Assembly: GCA_029204045.2 (NCBI GenBank) | Contig: CM055069.1 | Location: 26,640,825 to 26,704,824 of the forward strand | DNA from: Tillandsia leiboldiana | Lineage: Eukaryota > Streptophyta > Magnoliopsida > Poales > Bromeliaceae | Direction of reading: 5' to 3' | DNA length: 64,000 nt | Shown: in pieces, positions 9,441-21,448 of the stretch | How positions within the stretch are numbered: the stretch's first letter is position 1 | Layout of the letters: each line of letters starts with the position of its first letter | Program-made: the position numbers and the translations under genes | Notes under the pieces: model-generated | Told to the model about the DNA's origin: nothing | Databases searched by the model: none | The model's input: only the letters and a program-made list of their open reading frames with translations

Positions 9441-10260
9441 ATTATTCTGATCCAAACTATAGTAATAGATGATTATTCCTGCATATGATTTGAGATTCAG
9501 TTGATTCTGATATTGCATCGTTAATTGGATTGTTTGGGCTTGTTGTTCACCCGTTATGCTGCTAAATACATGATTTTATTAACTGATATTTTACCCAGCT
9601 TCGTAGGGTCGCCGAAGTCTGTTCTTGTTTGATAGGACAAAGGCACTGCTCTGCGAAGTTTGGACCGAAAACCCAAGCTTCGTAGTGTCGCCTGAGTCTG
9701 TTCTTGTTTGATAGGACGAGGGCAACGCTCTTCGAGGTTTGGACTTTTCAAAACAGTTTTCTTAAAAATATGTGTTTAAGTTTAGTATCATTTGGTTGGT
9801 TTGTGTGGTTGAGTTGAGTTTATCTGTGAGCTTCTGTTGAGAGAGATTTGCATTGATCTTGCATATGAGTTGAGATTTATTGTTTAGTTGCTGAGTGTTC
9901 CTGCATGAGTGTTGAGATTCAGTTGATCTTGTCATTGCATCCCAGTGGGGATTTCCCGGCTTGTAGCCGATTACCCGGTCAGTGGACCGTGAGCTTGAGC
10001 ATTTGCATTGTGATCGCCCGCACCGTTGTACTTCACGAACACCAGCGGATTTGCTACCCGTAGCGATGTTCTTTACCGGTAAAGTGGTTAGCTGTGGCAA
10101 CCCGTGACCCTCAGTGGAGGGAATGTCAACTAGGTGGTGCCAGGTGGGCAGCCTTGCCTGAGGTCTTGTGAAGGCCAATATGGTAGCTTGTGATTGGGTC
10201 TTTGTGTTTTCATTTATTTGATGCATGTGTTGTTAAGTTACTTTAACATACTTCCTTGAT
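9441..10260 (+). repeat. C-prime LTR segment between the solo B LTR and the LARD
   Basis: This piece continues the LTR interrupted at 5953 and resumes after the LARD at 20345. It carries two loop-motif hairpins in tandem (9599-9658 and about 9679-9735). The final five bases, TTGAT at 10256-10260, are the left duplication of the LARD insertion. No gene is present. Confidence 0.65.
9599..9735 (+). other. Two tandem loop-motif hairpins
   Basis: In the first, CTTCGTAGGG (9599-9608) pairs with CTCTGCGAAG (9649-9658), counting two G-U pairs, around a loop containing CTGTTCTTGTTTGATAGG (9619-9636). The second has the same loop at 9698-9715 with a weaker stem. Other copies lie at 5654-5671 on the plus strand and, on the minus strand, at 56552-56569, 56686-56704, 56931-56948 and 58467-58484. 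It is always in the sense direction of its host element. Confidence 0.6.
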
Positions 10261-11083
10261 TGTAAGAAACTCTAAATATTTTATTTTAATAAATAGTCTA
10301 AAAGTGAATTTTGACCTGGTTTTTGAATTCAAAAGACCTATGTTGATTTATCTAGTCAATTGCCAGTGTGCGAGTTGCACGTTTTACGAGACAAAAAGGC
10401 TACTTTCCAATCCGGACATGATCTTGGAAATCCGAGTTGACCGTTGCGATCGTCTCGTCGAACTGAGCGAGATTTATATTCAGCACTTTTCGATCTGACG
10501 GTCGGATCTTCCAGAATTCAGCGAAGAAGCGGGCGAAATTACCGCGACCAATATAGCAGTGGTCTGCGCAGGGGTCACTTAAGTGAGTTACTGTATATGA
10601 ACAGTAACCCTGATTTTCGGGACCCTGACGAATACAACGTTGACTAATTCACTGTTCGGAACCCAAACATAGTGATTCAGGTAGTCGTTTTGATCCGTTT
10701 CGATGTTCGGAACGCAATGGCGCAGTCGAAAATTCTGTTTGACGACTCTGGAATCTCGAAAAGCGCGAAAACTGTATTTTGGCACAGTTATTATGGACCG
10801 AGATCTTATTCGGGCAGTTTCGCGAAAATCAGAGATCGCTACCTGATGGGTCTCGTCGAGCCGGACGTCATGGCGCAGTCCATTTTCCGTTTCGGCGACC
10901 GGTTCGCCTCGAAAAACGTGAAATGCGATGAAAATACAACATTTTGCGCAATAGACCCTAAGTTGCTTGCCTCGTTTTGCGTGCCATGCATTGGTGAGGG
11001 ACCTTGATGTGATTCAAAGCTACAGAGAGGACCAAAACCTAAAATGTCAGGAGAAGAGGACTAAACTGCAATTTGTACATACC

Positions 11084-11096
11084 TTATATATATAGG
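11084..11096 (+). promoter_or_regulatory. TATA-like element of the LARD LTR
   Basis: TTATATATATAGG is followed by a CT/C-rich leader, as expected for a U3 promoter. The same sequence is in all copies of this LTR, shortened in the 3' LTR near 17130. Only one such box is seen in the LTR. Confidence 0.55.
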
Positions 11097-13265
11097 TATA
11101 GCTAGGGCTAGGGTTTTCGCTAAACCTCGTAGCCCTCAGCCCCTCAGCCGCACTCTCAACAAACCTCCACTCCTCGGCCGTGCTTCCCGGAGTTCCCCCG
11201 CACCGGCCGCCGCCCCAGGTCGCCGGAGAAGAAGGTACCAATAAACCTTGCTCTCGGTTGTTGGAAAGAAGGATGTTGAGAGGGACCTCAAAGTGACCAA
11301 GCTCTTCCCGGAGGTGTCCCCTGTGCAGCCGCAACCAAGCTGCGGTGGACCCAGCCCCAGCCGCCGCCGAGCGCCGCCGCGGGGCCACTCCTCAAACTTC
11401 CAAATTCCCGGCGAAGGTGAGTACATGGAAGTTTTGATTTAAGTCTGGCTTTTGGGCATGGTCACTGTGTTTCTGACGTCACGGGGATCTTCCGGTTGCA
11501 GCCCGGGCCGCTGCCGCCGTCCCGATCGCCGGCGGGAGCGCTGTCGCCGGAATTTTTGCCTTCCTGGCCGATCCCGTGCGCCGCCGTGATCCGCCCGTCC
11601 AACAAAAGATCGGCACCGTTGAACTTTGGCCACTTGACAACTACAACACCTCCACGAGGTCTGAGCGCGATCGGAGCAAGATCCAGGCCAACCGAGCGTG
11701 CCCTAGTTTTGAACCTTCTTCAACCTTGGCCGGGCTAGGTCGTCCGGCGCCGGCGCTGGCCCCCACCGCCGGCCATCGCCACCAGAGAACTACTGGACCC
11801 GAGAGGGACCTTTTGGTCCAAGTCGCACCGGCCCGGAGCTCGCCGGCCGGAAACCGCCATTAACGGCCACCAAAGCTTCAACCGAGCTTCTCCACCGTGC
11901 CTTGCCGGCGCTCCCCGTCGCCGGGAAAGGGTCCAGGTAAGCATGTATGACCTGTAGGAGTCCTCCCAAGGTGTTGCATGCGGAGTTTAACGTCGGGGTT
12001 TTGACTGTAGGAATTGCACCCGCATTTCATCTAACTCCGGTCTCCGGCGATCCCCGGCGGGCTGGGATTCGACCACCACTACAGGTAAGACCTAGATGCC
12101 TCCTACATGAACTCCATCATTTTGGTTTAGGCCTGGTACACTCCCCTTTTGCTCGGTTCAAACCTTGCATCCGAGTTTTGTTTTTGGGTTGGCCTCCGGC
12201 CGCCGCCGCCTCTGGCCGCCGGGGTTCGACCCCACATGGACGAAAATTCTTCTGGGACTTGTTGTGACATGGTGCTCCACTTTGCGGTAGGTCTGAACCA
12301 GGTTTGCTCCAAGGCACCCAAACCGAGCTCCTTGAGGATTAGGGTGTTGCTCCGGCCACTATTCCGGCCAAGCTCAGGCTAGCCTCAGGTGAGCCCCATG
12401 ATCCTTATCAGTTATTTAACACCATGCTCCAGTTAATTCACAGATTGATCATATATAATTTAAGTTTGGGCTTAGTTGCTATTTGGACCTTAGAACATTA
12501 TGGGCCAACTTTGTATCGGGCTTGGTCTCAGCCCAATACCTGTAAGCACGGCCTGGGTCTCGCCGAAATGAACACGCTGAAACTTACGGCGTCAATTTTG
12601 GACTCCCGGATTTTGAGAACAAGTCGAAACAGTCAACTAACTTAATGTATTTAGGCAAATGAAAAGTTATTATGGACCAAAATGTAAAATGAACATGCTA
12701 GCTCTCTTTAAACAGTGTTTTTACACTAACTGAACTTTTTGTGAGGGTCCCGTGGACTCTCGTTGATCGGAAATCGGATTTGTATTCAATAAATCGACGA
12801 CATTGCTCCTTACTAGCATCGCATTACTGTTGTGTCATCGGGATGGGTTTGTGTGAGTCTATTACTGATTCTAGCCCTTGTTCAGGGCCCAGTTGTTCAG
12901 CGCCAGCCTCCCGACAGTCTAGCGGGAGTTCGGGATCGGCCTACATTCAGGTGGGTTGTTTTTACTTTATTCCTAGCCTCTAAATTCTATCCTATTGGAC
13001 GGGGTCCATTCTAAGTGTACTGGGGTTACATAATGACGGGTGATAGCTTATGCATGTTAGTGGGTTCGCTATAATGACTAGCGTCGATTGCCGACGGTGT
13101 TCTTCTTTTTCAACCCTTATATGTCAGCGGGCCGCCTTCGAGTGCGCGCAGTATTCCCTTGTTTACGATTATGCACTTTACCTCATTTACCTCATTACTC
13201 TTATTATTCTTATTGTGATACTGACATGATGGTGGTTACGGTTACTGGGCTCGAGGTTGCCACAC

Positions 13266-14176
13266 GCGCACCCGCGGTTTGGCCACCGCAGAGGGTGCGC
13301 TTTTCCGGAAAAGAGGTCGTAGAAACCCGTGTTACCCACGAGGTGTCGTAGTGGGGGCCCCTTATTAGTTGTGGGGTTGAGGCGCCTAGGTGCGAGCGGA
13401 GCGACCCGCCGGTTTAGTTGTCCGGCGCGGTCGCGGTGTTGCAGGTACGGTATGGGGCCGTCGGTAATGGACCGACGCGGCCGGGTATTACAGGATGCAG
13501 GGGTACAGGTTGCTTTTCCTCCTTGGGAGGGTGGTAGCTCCAGTTGTCTTCACGGTTTGTTTTACTATATTCTCATGCTTTACTATTTCTGCGTCACTGA
13601 CATCCCACTTCGTGACAGGGTCCAGACGGGGAGAGGGGTAGGCGGTGGTGAGGACGGGACAGGAGCAGCTGGGTCGCTGGGGACCCTGGACTGTGTCTAT
13701 TCTCTTATTCTCGCTTTTCATTACTCTGTAGTCATGTGAGTGATTCGCGATACCCTCGTGGGGTCGGCATGGATGTCGGTACGGGCTACATTTAGTGCCC
13801 CTAGTGGAATATCTTTCCCTTTTCTTTCTATCGGCCATTTGAAAATCAAGAAGGCAGAAGCCAAGGAAAAGTCTGCGAAAACCGTTTTTAAAAATCTAAG
13901 TGTCGTGTGGGCACCGTTTTCAAACCTTGTGGATTTATGCTGATTTCGAAACTAGCTTTCAAAACGTAAGCGCCGGGTAGGCGCTCTTTCAAAACTGTGG
14001 ATTTATCCTTTCCAAATTGATCGGCCATACGTTCTTCTTTTATTAGTTTAGAATACTGGTTGCTTGTGAACAACTGTTGTGATTGATTGGTTGTGTATGT
14101 TGGAACACGTACTGAACGCTACGCCGTGCACGTACAGGGGAGACTCCGTCCGGTTGCAGAGTGACCCTGTACGTGT
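13266..14176 (+). other. Hairpin series in the LARD LTR
   Basis: H1 at 13266-13300 (GCGCACCC with GGGTGCGC, inner GCGGT with ACCGC). H2 is the palindrome CTTTTCCGGAAAAG at 13300-13313. H3 is at 13403-13432 (GACCCGCCGG with CCGGCGCGGTC). Small hairpins near 13889 and 13969 use AGTGTC with GGCACC and AGCGCC with GGCGCT. The terminal hairpin has arms at 14128-14139 and 14165-14176. Stems differ from the A2 copies by compensating changes. Confidence 0.65.
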
Positions 14177-14300
14177 GGCGGGTCTGGGCACGCGCCGGGG
14201 AAGAGGGGTTCTCTTTAAAAAAAAAAAAAAAAAAATTTACGCGTCAAATATTCGGCTTTTATGAATCGTTTCCGCTAAAACAAACCCCCGGGGCGTGACA

Positions 14301-16309
14301 GATTAAATGGTATCAGAGAGTTCTTTCAATCACAACAGTTAGTGCCGACATCCGCGGGAACACCTCACTTGCCTACACATGAATGAAATGGGTAGGGCAT
14401 AGGACTGTAGAACGTGAGTGACCGAGGGGGGGGGGGAATGTTGAGTCCTTTCTCTCACTTTATGGTTGTTGTTAGTAGGGTAGTCGGAAGTTGACTCTTG
14501 TGATGTGTGACAGACATGGCCCGTACTAGATCATCGGCCGGGGACGCAGAGTCAGTGTCCGACATCCACGGAGATACCACACTCAGCTACGAATGAATGA
14601 ATTGAATAAGGCATAGAAGCGTAGAATGCGAGTGATCGGGGGAGCGGGGGAAAAGTATATGTCCCGTTTTCTAGATAGTTGGTTAAGTGCTATACTAGCG
14701 GAGTCTAGAACTGACTTGTGGGGTGTGTGAGTACGGGTTAAGTTCTGTTTCTCGGTTTAGCTCGGTTGTCGCGTTTGTGTAGTCGTATTGTTTGGGCTCG
14801 TGTAGTGGTGTTGTTGTGGGGGTCTTGGGATTCCCCCTGGGGTCGAGAAAAAGAGACCACTGGGACTAACGAATCTTGTTTGTTTGGGCTTGATTCTTCC
14901 TTTTGTTGAGCGGACCTAGAGCTTAAATACTCCTAGTTGGGAATATGATCGTTGGCCTGGGGGTATGCAGCTCGGCTCAGTGTATGGTGCTTGGAAGGGC
15001 AATGGACTGGGACCGAGCGGTAGAGGTTAATCAGAGTGTCGCACCCCTTGGGTGCCAAGATGGAAGTAGGACCGTGCTTCTTGGGTCTTGTCGCCAGCTC
15101 CCCATGACCAAGGCATAGTCTTGAGGTTTTGGGTTGCGAGTTTGTGATTGTGAAGCAGTACAGATCACGAGGGGCGCAAGGCCAATGGGAAGCGCAAGTC
15201 GGACATGTTTGGCCACTTTTCCCATATTTTGGATCCCTGGCGTATCTAAGTTCTGGGGATGAAACTTCTTTTAAGGTGTGAGTGATGTAGCACTCGAGAA
15301 ATTCTAGTGTGCTCGCGGGCGAGGAAAGCAGATCTAACCTTAGCGATTTGCATACCGGTGCGTGAATTGCACAGTTTCCGATGCACAAATTTCCGCCCTT
15401 CCGATCCGATACCTGGGTTTATGGTTAGGAACGACCCCCAGGATGACTTGTGTTCACAAGGGAGCGTAGGGTATTGGCATAGTGGTTTGGAGCTCTGGTG
15501 TGTGTCGCACAGTTGAGTCTCGTTGTTTCGGCTATTAGTCGTACGCACTCTGATTTTTGTTGGGGGATCGTTGTTAGTGTAGGGTTAGCCGCGGTCATGG
15601 TTTCGGCTGTGGGCTGATGTTTTCAATGGAGCCAGAGTGCTCGGACCCGTTACGGTGGTTAAAGGTTAAATCACTGTTCTCTTCGTAATCGTCCAGCTGA
15701 TGGCATAGCAGTAGATGACTGCTATTAGTGCACTAGCCTCACAGTTTGCTTAGAGGTTGAACAAGTTGCTGACCCTTCAGTGTCCCCGTGTCTTAATTCG
15801 TTGGCCTATGGGCCCGATGGTAACCCTGTTCTGGGACGGATGCAATTGACCCCACCTTTTGCACAGGTTTTGTGGATCGACGTGGACTCGCCTAAGTGTT
15901 AGTCATGGCGATGTTTGTGACCACGAGGCGGTAGTAATCCTCGATAAAGGTTATGTTTTGGCACTGAGTTTGTGTTGGGAAGTATGTGATATACCTTCTG
16001 GTAGGAGTTGCGTCCCCAACTTGTTGTTGGCGACAAACCTTTGGTATTCCGCTGTTCTTTGGTAGGCACGTTGGCTACAGGCAACGGACGGTCGAAAGAA
16101 CTGAGGAAATACCCTGCCCTATAATGAGGAATACCAGATTGGGTCTAAATTAGTAGCCTTAGAGTTGTAGATACCTTGCGACTGACTTGTAGCCCTCGAT
16201 TAAACCTTCTGAGCATTTTCATAGAGTATGACTTCAGGTTGTAAGCTCCGGGAATGAAACTTTTAAGTTGTAAGTTTCGGGGACGAAACTTCTTTTAAGT
16301 TGTAAGTGA
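14301..16309 (+). other. Internal region of the LARD, non-coding mosaic
   Basis: It begins with the primer site and a leader. At 14516 there is a short ATG frame starting MARTRSS that stops after 26 codons and could be a vestige of a gag start. At 15253-15285 a GGGGATGAAACTTC block is followed at 15286 by TGTAGCACTCGAG, the start of an A1 LTR that runs only about 130 bp. A second such block (near 16279) precedes the true 3' LTR. So the interior fuses pieces of at least two elements. No RT, integrase or protease is visible. Confidence 0.65.
14308..14318 (+). other. Primer-binding site for initiator tRNA-Met
   Basis: TGGTATCAGAG is complementary to the last 11 bases of plant initiator tRNA-Met. 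It lies 7 bp after the LTR end, slightly further than usual. The match stops after 11 bases. Confidence 0.8.
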
Positions 16310-19300
16310 TGTAAGAAACTCTAATATTTTATTTTAATAAATAGTCTAAAAGTGAATTTTGACCTGGTTTTTGAATTCAAAAGACCTATGTTGATTATCT
16401 AGTCAATTGCCAGTGTGCGAGTTGCACGTTTTACGAGACAAAAAGGCTACTTTCCAATCCGGACATGATCTTGGAAATCCGAGTTGACCGTTGCGATCGT
16501 CTCGTCGAACTGAGCGAGATTTATATTCAGCACTTTTCGATCTGACGGTCGGATCTTCCAGAATTCAGCGAAGAAGCGGGCGAAATTACCGCGACCAATA
16601 TAGCAGTGGTCCTGCGCAGGGGTCACTTAAGTGAGTTACTGTATATGAACAGTAACCCTGATTTTCGGGACCCTGACGAATACAACGTTGACTAATTCAC
16701 TGTTCGGAAACCCAAACATAGTGATTCAGGTAGTCGTTTTGATCCGTTTCGAGTTCGGAACGCAATGGCGCAGTCGAAAATTCTGTTTGACGACTCTGGA
16801 ATCTCGAAAAGCGCGAAAACTGTATTTTGGCACAGTTATTATGGACCGAGATCTTATTCGGGCAGTTTCGCGAAAATCAGAGATCGCTACCTGATGGGTC
16901 TCGTCGAGCCGGACGTCATGGCGCAGTCCATTTTCCGTTTCGGCGACCGGTTCGCCTCGAAAAACGTGAAATGCGATGAAAATACAACATTTTGCGCAAT
17001 AGACCCTAAGTTGCTTGCCTCGTTTTGCGTGCCATGCATTGGTGAGGGACCTTGATGTGATTCAAAGCTACAGAGAGGACCAAAACCTAAAATGTCAGGA
17101 GAAGAGGACTAAACTGCAATTTGTACATACCTATATATATAGGTATAGCTAGGGCTAGGGTTTTCGCTAAACCTCGTAGCCCTCACCCCTCAGCCGCACT
17201 CTCAACAAACCTCCACTCCTCGGCCGTGCTTCCCGGAGTTCCCCCGCACCGGCCGCCGCCCCCAGGTCGCCGGAGAAGAAGGTACCAATAAACCTTGCTC
17301 TCGGTTGTTGGAAAGAAGGATGTTGAGAGGGACCTCAAAGTGACCAAGCTCTTCCCGGAGGTGTCCCCTGTGCAGCCGCAACCAAGCTGCGGTGGACCCA
17401 GCCCCAGCCGCCGCCGAGCGCCGCCGCGGGGCCACTCCTCAAACTTCCAAATTCCCGGCGAAGGTGAGTACATGGAAGTTTTGATTTAAGTCTGGCTTTT
17501 GGGCATGGTCACTGTGTTTCTGACAGTCACGGGGATCTTCCGGTTGCAGCCCGGGCCGCTGCCGCCGTCCCGATCGCCGGCGGGAGCGCTGTCGCCGGAA
17601 TTTTTGCCTTCCTGGCCGATCCCGTGCGCCGCCGTGATCCGCCCGTCCAACAAAAGATCGGCACCGTTGAACTTTGGCCACTTGACAACTACAACACCTC
17701 CACGAGGTCTGAGCGCGATCGGAGCAAGATCCAGGCCAACCGAGCGTGCCCTAGTTTGAACCTTCTTCAACCTTGGCCGGGCTAGGTCGTCCGGCGCCGG
17801 CGCTGGCCCCCACCGCCGGCCCACGCCACCAGAGAACTACTGGACCCGAGAGGGACCTTTGGTCCAAGTCGCACCGGCCCGGAGCTCGCCGGCCGGAAAA
17901 CCGCCATTAACGGCCACCAAAGCTTCAACCGAGCTTCTCCACCGTGCCTTGCCGGCGCTCCCCGTCGCCGGAAAGGGTCCAGGTAAGCATGTATGACCTG
18001 TAGGAGTCCTCCAAGGTGTGCATGCGGAGTTTACGTCGGGGTTTTGACTGTAGGAATTGCACCCGCATTTCATCTAACTCCGGTCTCCGGCGATCCCCGG
18101 CGGGCTGGGATTCGACCACCACTACAGGTAAGACCTAGATGCCTCCTACATGAACTCCATCATTTTGGTTTAGGCCTGGTACACTCCCCTTTTGCTCGGT
18201 TCAAACCTTGCATCCGAGTTTTGTTTTGGGGGTTGGCCTCCGGCCGCCGCCGCCTCTGGCCGCCGGGGTTTCGACCCCACATGGACGAAAATTCTTCTGG
18301 GACTTGTTGTGACATGGTGCTCCACTTTGCGGTAGGTCTGAACCAGGTTTGCTCCAAGGCACCCAAACCGAGCTCCTTGAGGATTAGGGTGTTGCTCCGG
18401 CCACTATTCCGGCCAAGCTCAGGCTAGCCTCAGGTGAGCCCCATGATCCTTATCAGTTATTTAACACCATGCTCCAGTTAATTCACAGATTGATCATATA
18501 TAATTTAAGTTTGGGCTTAGTTGCTATTTGGACCTTAGAACATTATGGGCCAACTTTGTATCGGGCTTGGTCTCAGCCCAATACCTGTAAGCACGGCCTG
18601 GGTCTCGCCGAAATGAACACGCTGAAACTTACGGCGTCAATTTTGGACTCCCGGATTTTGAGAACAAGTCGAAACAGTCAACTAACTTAATGTATTTAGG
18701 CAAATGAAAAGTTATTATGGACCAAAATGTAAAATGAACATGCTAGCTCTCTTTAAACAGTGTTTTTACACTAACTGAACTTTTGTGAGGGTCCCGTGGA
18801 CTCTCGTTGATCGGAAATCGGATTTGTATTCAATAAATCGACGACATTGCTCCTTACTAGCATCGCATTACTGTTGTGTCATCGGGATGGGTTTGTGTGA
18901 GTCTATTACTGATTCTAGCCCTTGTTCAGGGCCCAGTTGTTCAGCGCCAGCCTCCCGACAGTCTAGCGGGAGTTCGGGATCGGCCTACATTCAGGTGGGT
19001 TGTTTTTACTTTATTCCTAGCCTCTAAATTCTATCCTATTGGACGGGGTCCATTCTAAGTGTACTGGGGTTACATAATGACGGGTGATAGCTTATGCATG
19101 TTAGTGGGTTCGCTATAATGACTAGCGTCGATTGCCGACGGTGTTCTTCTTTTTCAACCCTTATATGTCAGCGGGCCGCCTTCGAGTGCGCGCAGTATTC
19201 CCTTGTTTACGATTATGCACTTTACCTCATTTACCTCATTACTCTTATTATTCTTATTGTGATACTGACATGATGGTGGTTACGGTTACTGGGCTCGAGG

Positions 19301-20339
19301 TTGCCACACCGCGCACCCGCGGTTTGGCCACCGCAGAGGGTGCGCTTTTCCGGAAAAGAGGTCGTAGAACCCGTGTTACCCACGAGGTGTCGTAGTGGGG
19401 GCCCCTTATTAGTTGTGGGGTTGAGGCGCCTAGGTGCGAGCGGAGCGACCCGCCGGTTTAGTTGTCCGGCGCGGTCGCGGTGTTGCAGGTACGGTATGGG
19501 GCCGTCGGTAATGGACCGACGCGGCCGGGTATTACAGGATGCAGGGGTACAGGTTGCTTTTCCTCCTTGGGAGGGTGGTAGCTCCAGTCTTCGTCTTCAC
19601 GGTTTGTTTTACTATATTCTCATGCTTTACTATTTCTGCGTCACTGACATCCCACTTCGTGACAGGGTCCAGACGGGGAGAGGGGTAGGCGGTGGTGAGG
19701 ACGGGACAGGAGCAGCTGGGTCGCTGGGGACCCTGGACTGTATCTATTCTCTTATTCTCGCTTTTCATTACTCTGTAGTCATGTGAGTGATTCGCGATAC
19801 CCTCGTGGGGTCGGCATGGATGTCGGTACGGGCTACATTTAGTGCCCCTAGTGGAATATCTTTCCCTTTTCTTTCTATCGGCCATTTGAAAATCAAGAAG
19901 GCAGAAGCCAAGGAAAAGTCTGCGAAAACCGTTTTTAAAAATCTAAGTGTCGTGGGGCACCGTTTTCAAACCTTGTGGATTTATGCTGATTTCGAAACTA
20001 GCTTTCAAAACGTAAGCGCCGGGTAGGCGCTCTTTCAAAACTGTGGATTTATCCTTTCCAAATTGATCGGCCATACGTTCTTCTTTTATAGTTTAGAATA
20101 CTGGTTGCTTGTGAACAACTTTGTGATTGATTGGTTGTGTATGTTGGAACACGTACTGAACGCTACGCCGTGCACGTACAGGGGAGACTCCGTCCGGTTG
20201 CAGAGTGACCCTGTACGTGTGGCGGGTCTGGGCACGCGCCGGGAAGAGGGGTTCTCTTTAAAAAAAAAAAAAAAATTTACGCGTCAAATATTCGGCTTTT
20301 ATGAATCGTTTCCGCTAAAACAACCCCCGGGGCGTGACA
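16310..20339 (+). repeat. 3' LTR of the LARD (left assembly copy)
   Basis: A 4030-bp LTR nearly identical to 10261-14300 apart from scattered single-base indels, many in homopolymers. It ends CGGGGCGTGACA at 20339 and is followed by TTGAT. A classic polypurine tract is not seen just upstream; the junction reads AAGTGA then TGTAAG. Confidence 0.85.
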
Positions 20340-20923
20340 TTGATTCAGCCTTCTTCTATCATAACTCATGATTTTTGCTATCCTCTAATTAAAACAGTTT
20401 CCCATGATTATATACTGCATTCCTAACTGTGATCTCCATGATTAATATATCTGCATATCCTACTGTGATTATATATCTTTATCTTCATGATTGCCTATCT
20501 GATTATTCTAACCCCTGATTATTACTATCCTCTAGTATTGATACCATTAGGTACGATCTGCTATTTCTCGGCTCGTCGTGCCACTGGGATACACTCCGTG
20601 TATCTCACACCCTCGGGTGACGGTTTTTCAGGCCGAGCGGGTGCTGGCTTCGAGACGTGTTGTGAGATTCCGAGATAGAGATTGACCTTGGACAGCCGTG
20701 TATATTAGAAATAGTTTATTCAAGTGGTATTCAGATGTAATATTTTTGTAAGAAATCTGTAACATTGTTTGTTGTTGTTGTTATTGTTTTTTTGTAGTAC
20801 GTATTAGTACTCTGATGATGTTTGCCAAGCTAGCCGTGCATATAGAAAAGGCTCAATCCATAAGGGATTGGACTCTTCTATATATGTGGCGGTCTGTCAT
20901 TGCCCTGGTTGATTTGCAACCTC

Positions 20924-20960
<37 letters not shown>

Positions 20961-20991
20961 ATACACTAGTTTTTGAACTCGGGGCGTGACA
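20340..20991 (+). repeat. 3' end of the C-prime LTR (left assembly copy)
   Basis: It opens with the right TTGAT duplication and continues the LTR split by the LARD. It includes the terminal-hairpin equivalent near 20835-20890, an A-run at about 20930-20957 and the terminus CGGGGCGTGACA. The next bases, GAGAG, are the likely right duplication of this LTR in a B-type host. Confidence 0.65.
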
Positions 20992-21448
20992 GAGAGGGCT
21001 TATCAGATGAGTCGCGGAGGGTTCTCCGGTTTTAGACATGAGTTGAGATGTTGTTATTCGAGTTCCGATCTTTTGATCGCGGATTGTAGCCTGCATGTGC
21101 CGCTTATTGAGACGTTAGACATACTTTAGCTCGGTGGGGTCGCTGCCCCCCTCGAGTTACGCTCCGGATGCGTGTGGATGATGCGACGAGTTGATACACT
21201 AGAGTTCGCTTGTGAGAGATTGTGATAGTCCGTGTGGGACGCCCTAACGTAAGTCCAAGTCCCTTGGGGGCTAGTGGCAGTGGGTTTTGGCGCAGGCTTG
21301 ACTGGACCCTATGTGGCAGTCATGGAGATTGGGTGATATGAGCGGGTGGTTTGCTTTATTGTTCTTAGATGGTTTTCCTTTGGCATTGTAGTTGAGGCAT
21401 GTAGTGTAGTTTATTTCAGTTCATTTTATCTATCTCTATCTATGCTTG
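20992..21448 (+). repeat. B-type LTR segment (left assembly copy)
   Basis: It resembles 8300-9100 of the solo B LTR, for example the GGTCGCTCCC/CTCGAGTT block. It ends with GCTTG, the left duplication of the A2 LTR that begins at 21449. No gene is present. Confidence 0.5.

Larger units (their letters stand above)
10261..14300 (+). repeat. 5' LTR of the LARD (left assembly copy)
   Basis: A 4040-bp LTR, unusually long. It contains a TATA-like stretch (11084-11096), several strong splice-donor-like sites (GT at 11417, 11937, 12085, 12389 and 12951) with acceptor-like CAG ends at 11501 and 12084, the A-type hairpin series from 13266 to 14176, then an A-rich run (about 14217-14235) and the CGGGGCGTGACA terminus. 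No protein frame is supported. Confidence 0.85.
10261..20339 (+). mobile_element. Non-autonomous LTR retrotransposon of the LARD type, TSD TTGAT
   Basis: The 10,079-bp element has a 5' LTR at 10261-14300 and a 3' LTR at 16310-20339. TTGAT occurs immediately before (10256-10260) and after (20340-20344). LTRs start TGTAAGAAACTC and end CGGGGCGTGACA. The primer site for initiator tRNA-Met follows the 5' LTR. The 2.0-kb interior has no gag or pol. Very long LTRs plus a short non-coding interior match the LARD definition, and the interior ends resemble Ty3/gypsy Tekay/Del elements. The two LTRs are nearly identical, so insertion or conversion is recent. It must use proteins made elsewhere. Confidence 0.9.

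Noticed and set aside
11470..11485. TGACGTCA bZIP/CRE site in the LARD LTR
   Set aside because: The palindrome is present at 11472-11480 but altered in the 3' LTR near 17522, and a single 8-bp match in 4 kb is weak evidence of function.
14217..14235. Poly-A run as the tail of a processed pseudogene
   Set aside because: It occurs at the same place in every A-type LTR, just before the CGGGGCGTGACA terminus, and has no adjacent cDNA-like sequence.
14933..15548. Minus-strand frames of 100-204 codons in the LARD interior (also 27747-28361)
   Set aside because: They are split by single-base indels between the two assembly copies, show no domain, and overlap the embedded LTR start at 15286.
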